Below, in pieces: positions 10,531 through 21,999 of a DNA stretch of 64,000 nt. Each line of letters begins with the position of its first letter. Position 1 is the stretch's first letter. The DNA is from Pegoplata infirma (lineage: Eukaryota > Arthropoda > Insecta > Diptera > Anthomyiidae): contig CAWUER010000527.1 in NCBI GenBank assembly GCA_963921195.1, positions 124,001 to 188,000 on the forward strand, given 5' to 3'. Below the pieces are notes generated by a model. The model did no database searches. It had not been told where the DNA came from and saw nothing but the letters and a program-made list of their open reading frames with translations. Position numbers and translations under genes: made by a program.

Positions 10531-11870
10531 ATATTTTTTTCTCCAATTCAAAAATTTATAGTCAATTAATTCCTTTAAAAATCTGATTACTTAGAGAAAA
10601 AAAAGTAAAAGGCGTCTATGCTTATATCCGTTTTTATTTTTTTCTGGCATTATTTTTTTGAAAATTTATTTCTATTTTCTTATTCTATTGTTCCAACTCC
10701 ATAAAAAAAAGAAACACAATCATACACTAACAGTAGCCACGCGTTTAATGAAGTACTAAAGTTTCAAGTGGTTTTCTTTCCTTTGCGTTCTATTCCTTTT
10801 TCTCATTGAACGACGATGGCGAAACAAAAGACCCAATATGTAACCAACAAACCAACCAGTTTTGTTACAATAACATTTAACATATGCAAAGTACCAAACC
10901 AAATCTCATCCATGAAATACACAAAAGGCAAAGAAGAAACAGGGAGGAGGGTTAACGATATGGGTCTACAACACACATAATTTGTTTGACCTTTCAATAT
11001 AAACGTCATTATTTTCAACATTTTCCAAAACTGATTAAATTTTGGTTTCTTTGCCCTTCCTTCTACCCTCTGGTAACTCGGCGTTGATAAACGCATGTAT
11101 GGTCACGTGCTAAGAGTTTGGAGGTTATCATATCGTATACTTACTAGGAATATATATATTTTTTTATATTTTAGGGAAATTTATATGTCAGTTTTACTAC
11201 TCCTTGTAATGGTTGTTGTTGCTGCTGACTTGCATTTGAGAAATTGAATCCTTTTAAAGACAAATAATACGTTTCCCATAAATTTTAATCAGTTTATTTA
11301 CGTATCAAAGATTTATGTGTCTGCAAAATATTTTGTTATTATTGTATCTTTTCGTTTTGAGATTTTAATGGTGGGTAGTTGTAAAGAGATATTGAATTTC
11401 TTTATTTAAGTGATTATATTGCTAACTGTGGGAGAATGAACATTATATAAATTTAAAGTTGAGGAGACGAGTTATAACGAGTTTACGAATTTTGGATTCT
11501 TTTGAGATCAATACACTTAAATAGTATTTCATTAACTGTGTGTAGTTTACTTAAAAAGTTTAACGTTTAGTTGTTTTTTAAAGAAAAAAACATTTGTTTA
11601 ATGTTCAGCTTTTTTTAATGACTGGTTCTGTGCGTTTTTTTAAAAATAACTTTATAAAAAAAGACTTCAATTAACATTTACTTTTTAAAGTGTTTGAAAC
11701 CGGTTTAGGAACACCAGATTTAGGAACATCTTTAGATAAAATGGACCTCGTGATTCCAAAGCCGCCTTCAAAATTTCTATAGAGGATTTAGTATTCGACA
11801 CATTCGCCTTTGAAATTTAAAAAGTGCGATTTATTAGCGTTTTGTGGCTCCACTGCTACAAATTTGAGGA
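10531..11870. other. Unassigned, less repetitive sequence
   Basis: About 1.3 kb without recognisable repeat arms, which may be unique genomic sequence. A 97-codon minus-strand frame (10803-11096) has mixed composition with a hydrophobic C-terminal half, but no domain I recognise, so I do not call a gene. At 11715-11750 the word TTTAGGAACA is repeated. Confidence 0.4.
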
Positions 11871-11879
11871 TAATCGAAT

Positions 11880-12178
11880 TAAATTAACTCGTGGCACCTA
11901 GCGGTCAAAGTCTTAGATTTTTAAAAATCTTTTGAAAAAAAAAAATAAATAAAAATATATCTTGCGAGACATCACACTTATTAATTTTGATGTATCGAAC
12001 ACGAACACCTAAAAATTTTAAAATCGGTGAATCGGTTTTCGAGATATTGTTATTCGAAATTTGCAAAAAATGGCGGTTTTTTCCTACGTTTGAATTAATC
12101 ATTCAAAATTAATTTGAGACAAATTTTTTAAAAATTTTGTAAATTTTCACTAAAAACTCTAAAATTTTATCGAAGGGC
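11880..12178. mobile_element. Left arm of a fold-back element split by a hAT-type insertion
   Basis: Inverse of 15046-15386, with shared words AAATGGCGGTTTTTTCCTA, TCGGTTTT and AAAGTCTTA. The arm ends at GCCATGGG, which is also the first sequence after the hAT-type element. A third related arm lies at 16670-16904. Confidence 0.65.
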
Positions 12179-12583
12179 GCCATGGGCAGTGTTGCCATAT
12201 ATTTTTTTAAAAAAACTTTTTATTTCTGAAAAAAAATCTTATTTTTTGTGAAAAAATCTTTTTTTTACAAAAGTATTGAAAAAATTAATACATTATGTAT
12301 TTTCAATTAATTTTTTATATCAAGTGTAAAAAAAATAATAAAAAAACAACCAAGCGTTCATTTGGAGCTCGAAAAGGCTCATAAAAGAGTTCTTAGACGT
12401 TCAGAAAACATAAATAATCCCATTTTCGTAGCGCTCTTATAATATCATAATAATAATTTTAATCCAACGATCAGTTTTTATTTAGTTTTCGCAATTTAAT
12501 TACAAATCATTTTTAGTAATTAATTAAACCTAACCGAGAACTGGTTACAATGACCGTCGTATCGTTGTATCGAAATCGACCAA

Positions 12584-12653
12584 GGGTTTAGTGGGAATCG
12601 AACCCACGACCCCCTGTTTCATAGGCTAGCTACCAACTAACCTACAGGGGCCT
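12584..12653 (-). ncRNA. tRNA-like sequence (probable tRNA-derived relic)
   Basis: On the minus strand it has an A-box-like TAGGTTAGTTGGTAGC (12628-12643) and a perfect B-box consensus GGTTCGATTCC (12593-12603). A perfect five-pair T-arm (GTGGG/CCCAC with loop TTCGATT) forms. A seven-base ATGAAAC loop could present GAA, but its stem has only about three pairs and the acceptor ends do not match. I judge it a tRNA pseudogene or SINE-type head carried inside the hAT-type element. Confidence 0.55.
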
Positions 12654-13249
12654 TATATGACTCATAAAAGATTCTGAAAAATATATGTTCGTATTCTTTC
12701 CTGACTCTTTTATGAATGTTCAAAAAAACATATTTTGAATTTTTTACATATCCAGAATTAAGAGTCAAACATGAATCTTTCAGGAATCCAAATGTCGAGC
12801 GTTCTATTAATTTTTTGGAGCCTTGAAAGAGTCATAACTTATGAAGGCTCAGAAAATTGTACACAGTAAGCAAATATCAAACATGCTCGACAATATATGA
12901 CGGATTGGATCTACCTAAGACAAATAATTATATGTGCATTTTTTTATATTGAGTTATAGGAAAGAAAAGAAATTATTTTTTCATGTTTGGTTAATATTTT
13001 ATTATGTTTAGGTATATATAAGCATTAAAATCATAAACATTTTAATTTTATACCTTATTTTTTAAAACTGAAAATAACGAAAAAAGAAATACTTCATATA
13101 TTTTCTATAGAAAATAATTATATGTGCATAAAAGAAAATTCCTATATATTCTTTTTGATTTCCAATATAATCAAGTATTTTGTGAAAATTTGTGTTGGCC
13201 TTGAGTATTTAAACTTTTTTAAGCCTAGGAGTCATAAAACCCGCCAAGG

Positions 13250-13530
13250 TTTTTAATGTACCAGTACCCCTTGTCCCCCGTTTTGTCAGTATTTAAAGTT
13301 GAAGTCGTTTAATGGTCTTGTACGGCTTTGACTTTGAAATGACCTTGGCAGAAAAGGTCCTAAAGAGGAGTTTAATTGGGTGTAGGTCGGGAGTAATGGC
13401 TGGCCACTTCAATACTGGTATGTTGTGCGCATATAGAAAGTTTTTTTGTCAAACGAGTGACATGGATTAGATCGTTATCTTGCGAGAATGTCCAATTATC
13501 TCCATACAGTTCGGTAGCAAAGTCAATTAA
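13250..13530 (-). pseudogene. Second, inverted Tc1-like transposase fragment
   Basis: Inverse of the plus-strand block at about 14010-14190. It shares the nucleotide words ATACCAGTATTGAA, CCCGAC and TTTCAAAGTCAAAGC, but stops and frameshifts interrupt it. It forms the opposite arm of the palindrome and cannot encode a working protein. Confidence 0.65.
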
Positions 13531-13916
13531 ATGGTCCCCAACAAGTAAAAATATATTTTTGCATTATTTGTTTTGGAAACAAATCATATTCAAACCCTTC
13601 TTCATGATCCAAATGCATCTTATACCATGACGGATTCGAAACTGTGCTTCCAAAAATAGCACGTTTGGCGGAAATGTGTTAAATCTCTACAAGAGAAGTG
13701 GTGACCATCAGCGCCGTCTTAATTTAACTTTTTTTCGTCATATTTAGTGATAAAAAAGTTTAATTTGGATAGCAATGACCGTCAACACCAATATTGGAGA
13801 GATTTAAGACAGACGCGCCAAACGTGCTATTTGCAAAATCACGGTTGAGAATCCGTTATGGTATGGAATGCATTTGGATCAGGAGGACGGTTCCGAATAT
13901 GATTTGCCCATACTAA

Positions 13917-14276
13917 AAACAATGCAATAATATAATTTTACTTGTTCGGGAACATTTAATAGACTTTGCTACCGAACTGTTTGGAGATAATTGGACATTC
14001 CACCAAGACAACGCTCCAAACCATGTCACTGGTTTGACAAAAAACTTGTTTAATTCGCCCAGCATACCAGTATTGAAATGGCCAGGCACTAGTCCCGACA
14101 TAAACCTAACTAAATTCCTCCTTAGGACCCTTTCTGCCAAAGTCGTTTCAAAGTCAAAGCGGTACACTACGCGCCAAGGACTTAAATTTGCGATATTGAC
14201 GAAACAAGGTAAAAATGGTATTGGCACATTCAAAAACTTGATTGGTTTTATGCCTCGTAGTCTTAAACAAGTATAA
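13917..14276 (+). pseudogene. Tc1-like transposase, C-terminal fragment
   Basis: The plus-strand frame reads LFGDNWTFHQDNAPNH, then WPGTSPDINLTKFL, and continues to a stop at 14274-14276. DNAPxH is the conserved block around the second catalytic Asp of Tc1-type DDE transposases. WP..SPD.N is the block preceding the third acid. The third acid, normally Glu in a NPIE context, reads Lys here (NLTKF), so the catalytic triad is broken. Upstream of about 13917 the frame meets a stop, and only scattered similarity continues to about 13780. The N-terminal DNA-binding domain and first Asp are absent. Family assignment is from motifs only. Confidence 0.75.
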
Positions 14277-15045
14277 ATATTCATTAAATATTCATATAAC
14301 CTAATTATATTGTATATCAAAAAGAAAATATATGAATTTTCTTTTTTGCACATATAATTATTTTCTATGAAGTATATTTTTATTCCTTATTTTCTGTATT
14401 AAAAAATAAAGTTTAAAATGAATGTTATTATGATTTTAAAGCTTACTTAAAAACATAACAAAATATTAACCAAACTTGAAAAAATATTTTCTTTTCTTTC
14501 CAATAACTCAATATAATACAGTGCACATATAATTATTTGTCTTAGGTATATGTGTAAAATCTTTTATTAGTGCAACAATTTAAGAGAAAAATTATTTTAT
14601 GTTGGCAACTTACAGATTTAAGTGAATATCGTGTGGAATTTTCATATGGCGACCAAGTCAAAGAATGGTCTGATTTTAAACGGATTTAATAAGGTTACCA
14701 AGCCAAAAACAAAATTGTAATCGAATATCTCATATTTTCATAGAATAAAGACGTATTTAATTGTAACCGTTTACATAGACTGAAGGACGGACACGCTAAG
14801 TCAAATCAGATAGTGATTCTGAATCGGTCGGTATACTAAAAGCTTGGTCTACGACCAATATTTCGGGTATTTATAAAAAAAAAATGATGCTTTTTGTATT
14901 TTTTAACTAATTAAGAAAAACTTGAAAAAACTTTATTATTTTCCAAAAAACTTATTTTTTTAGATAAAATCTTGAAATCTTTTCAGCACCTCAAAAAACT
15001 TGCAAAAAAAGGGAAATCTTGATATATGGCAACACTGGCCATGGG

Positions 15046-15386
15046 TTAAAATGGTCTGATTTGGCACAAATTAAGTTTAAATGAAAGCTTGTTTCCAGCT
15101 CCATAAATCAGTTAACGGAAAAAAATATTTAAGAGTTTTTAAAAAATTTATTTTCTTGAACTTAGGAAAAAACCGCCATTTTGTGAAATTATTTAACAAA
15201 TTTCAAATGGCGATAACTCAAAAACCGCTCGACCGATTAAAGATATTTTTTGAAATTTGTATTTAGCATGCCAAAATTAATAAAAAATAATGTATTGCGA
15301 GATATTATTTATTTTTCAAAAATTTAAACCTTGGTGGAAATTTTCCAAAAATGTAAGTCTTTAATTGAACGGCGCTAAGGGATTAA
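15046..15386. mobile_element. Right arm of the fold-back split by the hAT-type element
   Basis: Inverse counterpart of 11880-12178. It starts at the second GCCATGGG copy and ends near CGGCGCTAAGGGATTAA. The 61-codon frame in it has no recognisable domain. Confidence 0.6.
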
Positions 15387-15389
15387 TTA

Positions 15390-16663
15390 CACTGTGCTAC
15401 AAAAAACACAAAATCGAATATGCGAAATGAGGTAGTTAAGGTTATAGGTCTCGTCAAAAAGATCACAAAAATGCACATCAAACTTGTCAGACCCCCTTAA
15501 ATTTTAAATTTATTGTCAAAAAACGTTTTTATGGGGCTTTTCTCACTAAACCACGTGTAACTTAAAAAGTTTTCCACCGATTTTCAATTTTTTAACTGTT
15601 TTGGATAGAAGAAACATAGGAATTTTTATGTGTGTGAATTGGTTTACACATTTAAGAAAGATATGTATCGATTTTTTCAACAATATCTAATTTTTTTGTT
15701 ATTTTTAGAAAAATTTTTGAGTTTATCGATTTTTTTCTGCTATAGTTCGCTCAACAATGTTTATATTTATAAACGTATTCTTAAAGAAAATTTAATTGTG
15801 AATACGATGAGCCTTATGCCGAAAAAATCGAATAACAATTGACAGAGTTGTCATAATTTTGCAAAAAAATAAAATTAAGATTTTGCATGAAATTGCCGTT
15901 CGGACAACCCAGGAAAAAAAAATAAACGAACATACTGAGAGGTCGCGTATCACTATTTTAAAGGTTTTTGGCCCCCTGAATTCGTATTTGACCTTGAAAT
16001 TGTGCTATCTTATTCAGTTTTTGATATATCAATTTATGTTTAATATCTCAAAAACCTGACGCGATAGAGCAATTTAAAGGCCAGATTCGGATTCAGCGCG
16101 CCAAAAACCTTTAAAAATATTCTACATGACCTCTTATGATAATTTTATTTTTTTTTTGCCTGGGTTGTCTGAACGACGATTTTCTGAAAAATCTTAATTT
16201 CCTTTTTTAGAAAAATTATCACAAGTCTGTCAATTCTTATCTGATTTTTACAGGATAAAAATCGAATTCAGAACTAAATTTTCTTTAAAAATATGTTTAT
16301 AAATAGAAAGGTTGTTAAAAGAACTGTAGCAGAAAAAAATCGATAAACTCGAAAAATTTTCAAAAAATAACAAAAAAATTAGATATTATAGAAAAAATCA
16401 ATAGATATCTTTCTTATATGTGTAGACCAATTCACACACATGGAAAGCCCTATCCTTCTTCTATCCAAAACAATTAAAAAATTTAAAATCGGTTGAAAAT
16501 TTTTTGAATTACACAAGCAAAGTCCCAAAAAAACGTTTTATGACAATAACTCTTAAATTTGAGGGTGTCTGGCAAGTTAAATGGGCATTTTTGTGATCTA
16601 CTCGAAAAAACCAACAACCTATACCATGTCACATTAGAAGTATTTTTTCACTGTAGCACAGTG
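15390..16663. mobile_element. Fold-back element with CACTGTGCTACA ends and TTA duplication
   Basis: Perfect 12-bp inverted ends CACTGTGCTACA and a TTA on each side (15387-15389 and 16664-16666). Three-base TWA duplications are typical of PIF/Harbinger elements, so that superfamily is the best guess. The arms are inverted copies along most of the length, for example 15425-15500 against 16545-16620 and 15600-15680 against 16405-16470. The centre is near 16025. No transposase is recognised. Relatives are at 25962-29740 and 33752-34202. Confidence 0.78.
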
Positions 16664-16669
16664 TTATCG

Positions 16670-16904
16670 GACTTGGCTCAAATTAATTTTGAATGAAAGA
16701 TTGGGTCGAGCTCTTTGAAAGGGTCAGGGGTAAGAAATTTTGAGATTTTTTTTTTAAATTCTAGAACGTAAGAAAAAACAATAATTTTTTGCAAACTTCA
16801 AATAGTGATATCTCGAAAACCTTTTGACTGATTTAAAAATCCTTTGATATTCGTGTTCAGCGCATCAAAATAATTAGTATGATGTGTCAGACATAGTTTT
16901 TATA
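16670..16904. repeat. Extra arm related to 11880-12178
   Basis: Inverse match to the left fold-back arm: CTCAAATTAATTTTGAATGA, TCTCGAAAACC, TTCGTGTTCAGCGCATC and GATGTGTCAGACAT. Its presence beyond the TTA-flanked element suggests duplicated or rearranged hosts. Confidence 0.55.
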
Positions 16905-17346
16905 CGCTCCACTCTAGTGATACAAGGTGGAGGGTATTCCTCTGGCCTAGTTCGTTTTGAATTTCAGCCACATCGGTCCAGTGGTTCAAAAGTTATTAGC
17001 AAAACCGTGAATTTCAGATTAGTTTCACCTTAAATTCACGTGTTGAAAACCCGTTAAACATGTCTTAAAAACATTGGTAAGTCAAAAAAATATTTTAGAA
17101 CGTATTTTTGTCAAAATACACTCGAAAAAAATTTTTCACTCAAAAAAAATTTTACACTCAAAAAAAAAAAAATAGTAAATTAGTTTTTTTTTTTTTTAAT
17201 TACTAAAAAAATTTTTTTATACAAAATAAAATATTTCTAATCAAAACTGTTATTTTTTTCACGTTAGAAAATTTACTATCACTTAAAATGGGCATTGTGG
17301 AGGGTATTCATAGATTCGGCCAAGTCGAATTTAACTTTTCTACTTG
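16905..17346 (-). mobile_element. Family-A element, internally deleted
   Basis: Starts with the inverse of the family-A end (CTCCACTCTAGTGATA) and finishes with the inverse of its start (AATTTAACTTTTCTACTTG). The GACAGACGG tract and much of the interior are missing compared with 8530-9540. Confidence 0.7.
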
Positions 17347-18040
17347 TTTAACATAATTTTGTTTTTCGTGAAAAAAAAATAATTATTTTCTACCAAGTCT
17401 AAGCTTTTCGCATAAAAATTTTCCATTTATTTATCAAATGCACACAAAACAAGTGAGAGTGTTATATTCTTTGGTGCCGAATCTTTTATACTCTCCAAAA
17501 TGTAAAAACACTTTTTTGCACTTATTTTTGCACTCACCTACGAAATGTACAGCTCTTTTGGTTTTTTAATGGGGTCCTCGACTGATATTTCAATTCGTTT
17601 TGCATGGAATATCAAAGTAATATAACATTATTTTTTTTAAAAAAACTTTGCTTTGGCAAGTACGCCCAAATCTTCCGCAAAACATTATCATGATTTAATG
17701 TTTTGGGCAAGAGTACAAAATTCGCAGGCATTTTTTTGTCTCTTCTATCAAAATTTATATGTCGGACCTTGTAATTTTTTTCGTGTTGTTCAGTGTTATC
17801 GACTTTAACAATATAACTACCGATTTTTGTCGTTAAAAATTTAGTGAAGTTTTGCGCTTCTGGTCCGGTTTTGCCCATTTACGAACTTGCTCTGCGTGGG
17901 CCCATAGGACATATTCGTGCCAAAATTTAGAAAGGTAGCTCTTTTATTGTGATGTCCCCGACCGATACTTCGATGCGTTACAAATGGAATGACAAAGTAT
18001 GAGTATACCCTCATACTGTGGTTGAATTATATACAAATTT
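17347..18040. repeat. Two family-B fragments in different orientations
   Basis: 17390-17735 is the inverse of 7672-8040. 17875-18030 is a plus-orientation piece with AGGACATATTCGTGCCAAA, CCCGACCGATACTTCGATGCGTTAC and CATACTGTGGTTG. The 88-codon minus-strand frame at 17612-17878 spans this repeat and is not a gene. Confidence 0.55.
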
Positions 18041-18797
18041 ATGGTGGTCGCACTTTTAGGTTACATCTGACTTGGACCAGCCGTGGGAGAGTATTTAAAA
18101 TTTGACACAGCCTTATAAATGTTGCTTTTCTACGAACACCATTACGCATATAATTTTAATGTTCCCAGTTGGCATAAAGTCATATACGCAAATGTCCTCA
18201 GGGATGTCCTAAGGACATTTTGGAATTTGTCGCCTATATAATATTAATGAGGACATCTTAAGTAAAAAAACCGTGTATTTTGTCGTGTTTTAAACCGTAT
18301 TTACGACTTTTTAAGCGACAATTTCTTAAATTCGTCTTGAATAACACTTAAAATATTTTGTAAGTAAATTCAACTGAAAAAACGTTTAAAACAATCGTTT
18401 TTCCTTTTAAAAAACGGACTACTTATATTTCATTTGAAACAACATACTTTTTCAGTTATTTTTAAACGTTAATAAATGACTAGACATTCCGTAAAAACAA
18501 ACAATATTTCAGTTATTTTAACTGTTTACAATTTTTTATTTTGTGAAGTAATAATAAAATTTTTTGAATAACAAACTACAAAAACCGTACTTCTGTAATA
18601 TTATACGGTATAATCAGTCACAAATAATTTAACTGATAAAAATATTTTTCCGTAACTTTTGTAGTTTATTGTTTTTACAACTGTATAAATCGTTCAATAT
18701 TTTATTTGCATTGAAAAACAAACGATAAAACGTTTAAAATAACTTTAACTAAAAACTTTTTAAATAACCGTAAAATAGTTACTGTAAAACTTTTCTG

Positions 18798-19368
18798 CAC
18801 TCAGAAAATTACGTAAGTTACTACATGTTAGTTATTTGTATATTTTACAGTAGTTAGTTGTTTTCAACTACAAAGTCAGTTGTTTTTGTATGAAAAATAT
18901 CAAACAACTATTTCTGTTAGTTATTTTAAGTCGTTTTTTTGAACAACTAAGAAAAAAGTACTGTGATGTAGTTACAGTTATTTAAAGTAGTTAATTTTAT
19001 TTTTTTTATATCTGAAAATTTTTTTAAGTTTTTTTTCAAAAAATAAAAATAAATTTTCGTTTTTTTTTTTATTTTTCACAACTTAAAAAAAAACAAAAAC
19101 TTGCAAAAAATTTGGTCTTCAATTTTTTTTGACAAATTTTTTGAAAAAAAAAATTATATATTGATTATTTTATTTTTACTACATTTTAGTTGTTTTGACT
19201 ACAAATGTAAATCGTTTTTACTACATAAGTCAGTTGTTTTTTGTCAGTTAAAATAACTAACATTGTTAGTTGATTTAACTGAAAAAGTAGTTGACCCCAA
19301 AACAACTTACAAAGTAGTTATTTTAACTGACATTTTCAGTTGATTTTACTAACATAATTTTTTGAGTG
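18798..19368. mobile_element. Small inverted-repeat element with CACTCA ends
   Basis: Imperfect inverted ends CACTCAGAAAATTA and TAATTTTTTGAGTG. The arms share TTAGTTATTT and TCAGTTGTTTT words in both orientations. The ends resemble those of 4673-5322, but no clear TA duplication is seen. Confidence 0.5.
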
Positions 19369-19799
19369 TGGGTGAAGACTTTATTGGGGACAACATAAGC
19401 GACCATTGCATGAATTTTGTTGTTTTCAAACCACATTGACGACAAAATGCATGCATTTGTCGCATATCTTGTCTTGAATTAGATTTTATTGGGGACAACA
19501 TATGCTACCACTGCATGCATTTTGTCGTATCGTAAACCACATTGACGACAAAATTCATGCAATTGTCGCAAAAAATGTCCTCAATAAAGTCGAATTCAAG
19601 ACAAGATAAGCAAACAATTGCATTATTTTGTCGAGAGTTAAGCAACATTGACGAATATATGAGCGACAATGTTATAAACATATTGTCAATCACATTTTGT
19701 TGACGACCATGGCACAATAATACCAGGTAGTATTATTAGAATTGGCTGTCAATAGCGTCCACCTCTTAAATTCAAAATTTTAAAAATATAAATTTAAAT

Positions 19800-20560
19800 A
19801 AATAAAAAAATAAAATCAGGAAAAATTATAAACAATAGCAAACAACAAAATAAACAAGAAATCCCAGCAGACAATTTGAAAATATCTTCCAAAAAGTGGT
19901 TATGTTTATGCCCGTAGACAAAACTTTAAGCCACGGTTTTAGACAAATGGGTTAGTTTCCACAATAGGAACACAGTTTTTGCAATAATAACCATTTTCGT
20001 AAATGAAAATCGATTGAAAATATTCCTTTTATTTATTTGTTTGTTGGGTTGGTTTATTATTTCAGGTTGTTGAAGCCAAGGGGTTTTATGTTTGTTTACA
20101 TATTTTTGATTACTTTTTCTAATGATAGTACCGTTATAGTTTTACAATGGTTGACGACATTCTGATCGACAATAGTATTTGAAGTGTCGTGCATTAAAAA
20201 CATGTTTTGGTTTGTTTTAGGAGATACAAATAACGGGACAATAACGACGCAAAATAATACAACAAACAAAGGTAAACAAAATAAGAATTATTTCGTAGTT
20301 TTATGAAATAGCACTTCCATTTTTTTTAATCTTATGTGTGCCATATCTTTATCTATTAAAAAAACAGAGGGAGTAACTTACAAAGGTTTCTGGATAGTAT
20401 AGCGTTTTATTGCACAATGGACTATTTTAAGTTTGATCGCCATGGACTTGCCTAAAAAATAATTTCCTTATTTTTGGGCTTGTAGAACCACACTCAACTC
20501 AACTCATAGCGTTTAACAATAAGCCCATTAAAAAAAGTGTTTGCCTGCGAAATTTCAGAT
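19800..20560. other. Interior of the CCCAGTTGGC element without assigned content
   Basis: AT-rich sequence with no recognised repeat unit, coding region or RNA gene. It may be captured host DNA inside the fold-back. Confidence 0.3.
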
Positions 20561-21122
20561 AGGTCTCTTGAAAATTTGAATTTGTTTTGTCGATTTAATT
20601 AAGAAAATTATAATTATAATTTTTCCTGGGTTTAGCCGGAATTTAGAAACATCCACGCCTATATATTTATGGACGACAAAAAGAAACATGTTTTCGTCCA
20701 TATGATCGTCGACGACATAATAAGCGATATTGTCGCCCATTTTGTCCTCAACGTTTGTGTCATCCATATGGTCGTCAACGACATTATGGCGATAATGTCG
20801 CTCACATAGTCGTAAACGATTTTCCGGACACTTGTGTGAAAAAGTCGTCAACGATTTGCTTGGACTGTCGCCTACGCATCGTCAAGGATTTTCAACGGTC
20901 GTGCACGCGTCGTCAAGGATGTCTTTAAGACATGGCCAACTGGGTTAATATATCACTCATACTTTAAGGAGTTCTCAAAATATACATAAATTTTTAAAAG
21001 CTCACGATTTAAAAATGTTAAGCAAAGTATGCAAAAAATTAAATTACCAATTCTTAGTTTAATTTTTGCAAACCGAATATCTTTCAAAAATCTGAATATC
21101 TTTCATAAAAAAGGTGATTTGT

Positions 21123-21990
21123 TATACCCTCCACTCTAGTGATAGAGGGTATATATAAGTTTTTCATTCCGTTTGTAACACCTCGAAATATTGGTCTAGG
21201 ACCCCATAAAGTATATATATTCATGATCCTCGATCGATTTTAAGACGATCTAGCGATGTCCGTCCGTCCGTCCGTCCGTCCGTCTGTCTGTCTGTCTGTC
21301 TGTTGAAAACACGCTAACTTTTGAAAGACTTTACGGAGGCTCCTGAAGTTTTGCATATATGTTGGGAATTTACCTGGTCAGGTTGGTATTGCAATCCAGC
21401 GAAATCGGTCCAGTGATTCAAAAGTTATAAGCAAATGAGTGAATTTCGGCTAGGGTTTTTCTGGAATTTACGAGATAAAACACACGGTAACTTTCGAACG
21501 GCAATTCTGAGGGTGCTGAAGTGTGGCATGTATATTTGCCGTTCCTCTGGTCTGGTTCGTTTTAAATTTCAGCCAAATCGGTTTATTGGTTCAAAAGTTA
21601 TTAGCAAAACCGTAAATTTCAGATTCGCCTCACCTTAAATTCATGTGTTGAAAACCCGTTAAACATGTTTTAAAAACATTGGTAAGTCACAAAAATATTT
21701 TACAACGCATTTTTGTCACTCAAAAATATTTTTACACTAAAAAAAAAAAAAAAAAAATACACTGGAAAAAAATTTTACACTCAAAAAAAAATTTACACTC
21801 AAAAAAAAATTTAGTAAATTATTTTTTTTTTCAAAAATTAGTTTAAAGAAAGTTTTTTTACACAAAATAAAATATTTCTAATCAAAAATGTTATTTTGTC
21901 ACTCTAGAAAATTTACTATAACTTAAAAAGGGCATTGTGGAGGGTATTCATAGATTCGGCCAAGTCGAATTTAACTTTTCTACTTGTTTT
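21123..21990 (-). mobile_element. Family-A element
   Basis: Nearly full-length inverse of 8530-9540, from TATACCCTCCACTCTAGTG at the left to the inverse of CAAGTAGAAAAGTTAAATTC at the right. It includes the CCGTCCGTCCGTCTGTCTG tract at 21258-21302. The 67-codon plus frame at 21435 lies wholly inside it and is not a gene. Confidence 0.78.
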
Positions 21991-21999
21991 TTTTTTGTT

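Larger units (their letters stand above)
12914..14546. mobile_element. Palindromic Tc1-like element
   Basis: Inverted ends of 25 bp begin CCTAAGACAAATAATTATA, with a TA on each side (12912-12913 and 14547-14548), the Tc1/mariner duplication. The whole element is an inverted repeat centred near 13730. Both arms carry the C-terminal part of a Tc1-type transposase, pointing away from the centre: the plus-strand copy at about 13917-14276 and a more decayed minus-strand copy at about 13250-13530. Internal copies of the AATAATTATATGTGCA tip also occur near 13113 and 14350. It looks like a Tc1 element rearranged into a head-to-head palindrome. Confidence 0.8.
12187..15037. mobile_element. hAT-type element containing a nested Tc1-like palindrome
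   Basis: Ends are a 16-bp inverted repeat CAGTGTTGCCATATAT. A perfect 8-bp direct repeat GCCATGGG flanks it (12179-12186 and 15038-15045), as expected for hAT. The interior near both ends is rich in AAAAAACTT and AAATCTT and folds back. No hAT transposase was recognised. The interior has been invaded by the TA-flanked palindromic element at 12914-14546, and it carries a tRNA-like sequence at 12584-12653. Without the nested element it would be about 1.2 kb. Confidence 0.82.
18164..20944. mobile_element. Large fold-back element, CCCAGTTGGC ends
   Basis: Inverted ends CCCAGTTGGC / GCCAACTGGG enclose 2.8 kb. Both ends are rich in ATGTCCT or AAGGACAT and GACGACA or TGTCGTC words. Around 19370-19580 a roughly 104-bp unit (TTTATTGGGGACAACATA...CCACATTGACGACAAAAT) is present twice in direct orientation. 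Near 20690-20930, GTCGTCAACGACAT and GTCGTCAAGGAT repeat. The interior also holds another small element (18798-19368). I found no target duplication and no transposase. A damaged relative of one end may lie at 30230-30410 (TTTTCCAACTAGG). Confidence 0.6.

Noticed and set aside
10803..11096. 97-codon minus-strand frame as a possible gene
   Set aside because: Mixed composition is suggestive, but there is no domain, no splice or promoter support and no second copy to compare.
13913..14353. 146-codon minus-strand frame
   Set aside because: It lies antisense to the Tc1-like transposase fragment, whose motifs are on the plus strand. It is a shadow.
21435..21638. 67-codon frame in a family-A copy
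   Set aside because: It is not open in the other family-A copies at 8530-10131, so it is not a conserved protein.
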